Assembly: GCA_045647865.1 (NCBI GenBank)
Contig: JAZRMW010000014.1
Span: 1-27,560 of the forward strand
Direction of reading: 5' to 3'
DNA: 27,560 nucleotides
Origin: Phocaeicola_A sp045647865
Lineage (GTDB): Bacteria > Bacteroidota > Bacteroidia > Bacteroidales > Bacteroidaceae
Positions 25,381 to 27,560 of this stretch are shown here, piece after piece; the stretch's first letter is position 1, and each line of letters opens with the position of its first letter. The translations under genes and the position numbers were made by a program. A model generated the notes under the pieces. The model was given only the letters and a program-made list of their open reading frames with translations. It was not told the origin of the DNA and ran no database searches.

Positions 25381-25412
25381 TTTGGACAGCTCTTTGATAT
25401 ATACTATTTTTG
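25381..25412 (+). promoter_or_regulatory. Promoter of the GH106 gene
   Basis: TTTG (25381-25384), a 20-base spacer and TATTTTTG (25405-25412) fit the Bacteroidetes consensus. The ATG lies 43 bases further on. Confidence 0.75.
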
Positions 25413-25455
25413 CAAACAAAAACAGACTAATATAAACAAGGGCAACATATTTGGC

Positions 25456-27560
25456 ATGAAAAACCTATTCTTCACACTTCTTCTGTTCCTTTGTGCAGGA
25501 ACTACGACGAAAGCTCAGAGCAATGCAAGTTTGGAGCACGATTTTCTGAACCCGAAGGAGGAACATAAGCCCATCATCATCTGGCAATGGATGGACGGGC
25601 TGGTGACCCGCGAGGGTATTACGGCTGACCTTGAAGCCTTTAAGGAGGCGGGGTTGGCCGGTGTGCAGAACTTCCAGATTGGCGGACCGCGCCAGATACA
25701 AGTGAGCGACACCACGAACGCCATTGGCAGTGAGAAATGGAAGGGCCTGATGCGTTGGGCCATGGACGAGTGCGAGCGCCTCGGACTGACCTTCGGCACA
25801 CACAACTGTCCTGGCTGGTCGTCGAGCGCCTATCCCACGGTGGAACCGCGCTACTCCATGCTGCAGTTGGTCTATAGCGAAGTGCCCGTGCCAACCAATA
25901 AGCGCACGAAGGCGATACACCTGCCCCGTCCCGAGGTGGATACGGTGTGGAACTACTACGAGGATGTGGCCGTGATGGCCGTCCCTGCCGATTCGGTGGC
26001 TGAAGAGACGGGTGAAGTAATGGACCTGACGGCCTGCTACGACAAGGAGACGGAAACCTTGCAATTGTCCAAGGGACTGCCGACGGACTATGTGGTGCTT
26101 CGCATCGGACAGACCACCATCGGCAAGACCAACGAATCGCAGTCGCCCGAGTCGGGCCGCGGACTGGAGTGCGACAAGCTGAGCCGCGAGGCGGTGCTGA
26201 AGTTCTGGCAGGCCTACCCGCAGATGATTATCGACATTGCCGGCCACCATGCAGGCAAGACTTTCACCCACTTCGAGATTGACAGCTACGAGGCCGGCGG
26301 ACAGACATGGAGCGGTGTGCTCCCCGCCGAGTTCAAGCAGCGCCGGGGCTACGACATCATGCCCTATCTGCCCGTCATGGTGGGCCGTTGCAAGACCGTC
26401 GGAGGAAAAGGTCAGACCGACAAGTTCAAGAAGGATTGGCAACTGACCATCCAGCAACTGTTTGCCGAAAACTACTACGGCTACATGACGGAACTGGCAC
26501 AGCAGACTCCGGGGCTGACCTTGCTGATTGAGCCTTACGGCACGGGCGGACAGAAACCGTTCCGCGTGCTCGACATCTACCGGATACTGGAAGCAGCCAA
26601 GGGAGCCGTTGTAGCCACCGAGTTCTGGACCTACCCCAACTGGGGATGGAAGGACATGGGCCAGCACGAGAAGGTCATGCGCAACCTGCAACGCCCCATC
26701 CTCTATGCCGAAGCCTTTACCTGCTGGCCGCTGAAGGCTTGGCAGGACGATCCGCAGTCGCTGAAAGCCGTGTGCGACCGTGCCTTCTGTACAGGTGTGA
26801 ACCGCATGATGCTCCATGCCGGAGCCGCCAATCCGTGGCTCGACGTGGAGCCGGGCATGTCGTTCGGCATCTGGGGCACCCAGTTCGTCCCCAAGCAGAC
26901 CTGGTGGAAGGCGGGCGGCGCCAAGGAACTGTTCGGCTACATGGCCCGTTGTCAGTCGTTGCTCCAACGCGGAGTGCCGGCCAAGGAGCAGTTGCCCGCA
27001 TTGCCCCACTTTAAGACCTACCGCCGCACAGATGGCGACACGGACATCTACTTCCTCTGTAACCCTACAGACAAGGTCGCAACCGATACACTGACGTTAC
27101 CCCTCGCCGGGCGTTCGGCAGAGGTGTGGAATCCCTATACAAAGGAGATGAATTTACTTTTTAAGGAGTGTAGGAGTGTAGGAGACAGGAGTGTAGACAA
27201 TACTTCTGCTTGTATGAACCCCTTATCAGGAGAAAAACTATCGTCTTCACTCCTAAGCGAAGCGTCACTCCTACACTCCTACACTCCTAAAAAAATAATC
27301 TCCCTGACCATCGAACCCTACGGCTCACGTTTCATCATCCTGCGTCCGGGTACGACCGACAAACCGGCGGCTACGGAGTACAGCACAGTAAGCAGTATCC
27401 CCGTCACAGGCAGTTGGACAGTAGAGTTCGCTCCAGAAGGAAAGACACTGACTCTGGATTCCCTCACTTCATGGACCGAGCAGACGGACAAGGAGATCAA
27501 GTACTTCTCCGGCACAGCCACCTACCGCATCGACCTGCCGCTGAAGAAAAAACAGTTGAA
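25456..27560 (+). CDS. Secreted GH106-type glycosidase (partial, runs off the end)
   Basis: The ATG at 25456 opens a frame with no stop to the end of the window (701 codons). A signal peptide (MKNLFFTLLLFLCAGTTTKA, about 1-20) is followed by sequence like GH106 alpha-L-rhamnosidases: PIIIWQWMDGLVTREGITADLEAFKEAGLAGVQNFQ, GLTFGTHNCPGWSSS, FTHFEIDSYEAGGQTW, LLIEPYGTGG, VVATEFWTYPNWG and MMLHAGAANPW. Acidic residues in these motifs may be catalytic, but I cannot assign them. GH106 enzymes are usually about 900-1100 aa, so roughly a third is missing. Residues about 568-614 are encoded by a palindromic element inserted in frame (27158-27295). The gene is visibly richer in G+C than the ATPase and purB genes. 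Alpha-L-rhamnosidase is likely but other specificities are possible. Confidence 0.8.
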   Translation, partial: MKNLFFTLLLFLCAGTTTKAQSNASLEHDFLNPKEEHKPIIIWQWMDGLVTREGITADLEAFKEAGLAGVQNFQIGGPRQIQVSDTTNAIGSEKWKGLMRWAMDECERLGLTFGTHNCPGWSSSAYPTVEPRYSMLQLVYSEVPVPTNKRTKAIHLPRPEVDTVWNYYEDVAVMAVPADSVAEETGEVMDLTACYDKETETLQLSKGLPTDYVVLRIGQTTIGKTNESQSPESGRGLECDKLSREAVLKFWQAYPQMIIDIAGHHAGKTFTHFEIDSYEAGGQTWSGVLPAEFKQRRGYDIMPYLPVMVGRCKTVGGKGQTDKFKKDWQLTIQQLFAENYYGYMTELAQQTPGLTLLIEPYGTGGQKPFRVLDIYRILEAAKGAVVATEFWTYPNWGWKDMGQHEKVMRNLQRPILYAEAFTCWPLKAWQDDPQSLKAVCDRAFCTGVNRMMLHAGAANPWLDVEPGMSFGIWGTQFVPKQTWWKAGGAKELFGYMARCQSLLQRGVPAKEQLPALPHFKTYRRTDGDTDIYFLCNPTDKVATDTLTLPLAGRSAEVWNPYTKEMNLLFKECRSVGDRSVDNTSACMNPLSGEKLSSSLLSEASLLHSYTPKKIISLTIEPYGSRFIILRPGTTDKPAATEYSTVSSIPVTGSWTVEFAPEGKTLTLDSLTSWTEQTDKEIKYFSGTATYRIDLPLKKKQL
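27158..27295. mobile_element. MITE-like palindromic insertion inside the GH106 gene
   Basis: The left arm 27158-27183 (TTTTTAAGGAGTGTAGGAGTGTAGGA) and right arm 27269-27295 are inverted repeats of about 25 bases with one or two mismatches, built on tandem AGGAGTGT units. Further partial copies lie inside (GGAGTGTAGAC, TCACTCCTAAGCG). The element is 138 bases, exactly 46 codons, and has no stop in the host frame. It encodes Cys/Ser/Leu-rich sequence unlike the surrounding domain. No transposase is present. Confidence 0.8.

Larger units (their letters stand above)
25086..25455. other. Divergent control region, HU-HIG and GH106 genes
   Basis: No gene is seen. It contains the HU-HIG promoter (minus strand, 25122-25152), a phased TGATTA array inside a 14-base inverted repeat (25164-25261), and the GH106 promoter (plus strand, 25381-25412). 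Confidence 0.75.

Noticed and set aside
25465..27009. Long minus-strand open frame (514 codons)
   Set aside because: It is the mirror of the GH106-type gene on the plus strand, which has a signal peptide, family motifs and a promoter. The antisense frame is open only because of the gene's G+C-rich codon use, and its translation is low complexity in His, Gly, Leu and Arg.

Overview
The window looks like chromosome from the order Bacteroidales (Bacteroides, Phocaeicola or Prevotella type). The evidence is the order purB - RluB-type pseudouridine synthase - asnS, promoters of the Bacteroidetes form (TTTG, about 19-20 bases, TAnnTTTG), weak Shine-Dalgarno sites, and typical families: DUF4488, DUF4957/DUF5123-like beta-helix proteins, BspA-like LRRs, HU-HIG proteins, DUF4143 ATPases and a type IX secretion-like C-terminus. 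The species cannot be fixed from this window.

Region 1 (1-4878) is housekeeping. A repeat-filled leader holds a 25-base inverted repeat and 23/24-base tandem units. It is followed by purB, a pseudouridine synthase with a 200-residue disordered R/G/N-rich tail, and asnS, closed by a strong terminator. Region 2 (5121-8840) carries a secreted DUF4488 protein with a textbook promoter, a secreted GH2 beta-galactosidase-type enzyme and a small lipoprotein.

Region 3 (8841-19852) is the most unusual. Three MacB/FtsX-type ABC permeases (A, B, C; 768, 788 and 796 aa) are nearly identical in DNA at their first ~110-130 and last ~355 bases but strongly diverged between. No ATPase partner is in the window. 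Between B and C lie a secreted protein resembling the N-terminal part of TlpA-family proteins but lacking a thioredoxin domain, and a DUF4143-type AAA ATPase. Three palindromes spaced exactly 33 bases apart run into that ATPase's promoter.

Region 4 (19853-25085, minus strand) reads, in transcription order: an HU-HIG DNA-binding protein, an LRR/beta-helix surface protein split in two by an apparent one-base frameshift, a ThuA-domain protein that has lost its signal peptide, and an orphan DUF3791 protein. Short GC-rich dispersed repeats abut and form the ends of several of these genes. Region 5 (25086-27560) is a divergent control region with seven evenly phased TGATTA boxes upstream of the HU-HIG promoter. 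It also carries a good promoter for a secreted GH106-type glycosidase that runs off the window and has a 138-base palindromic element inserted in frame.

The GH2, GH106 and beta-helix genes together suggest use of plant cell-wall (possibly pectic) glycans; this is inference. The main themes are repeat elements remodelling gene ends, and permeases with constant membrane ends and variable extracytoplasmic parts.
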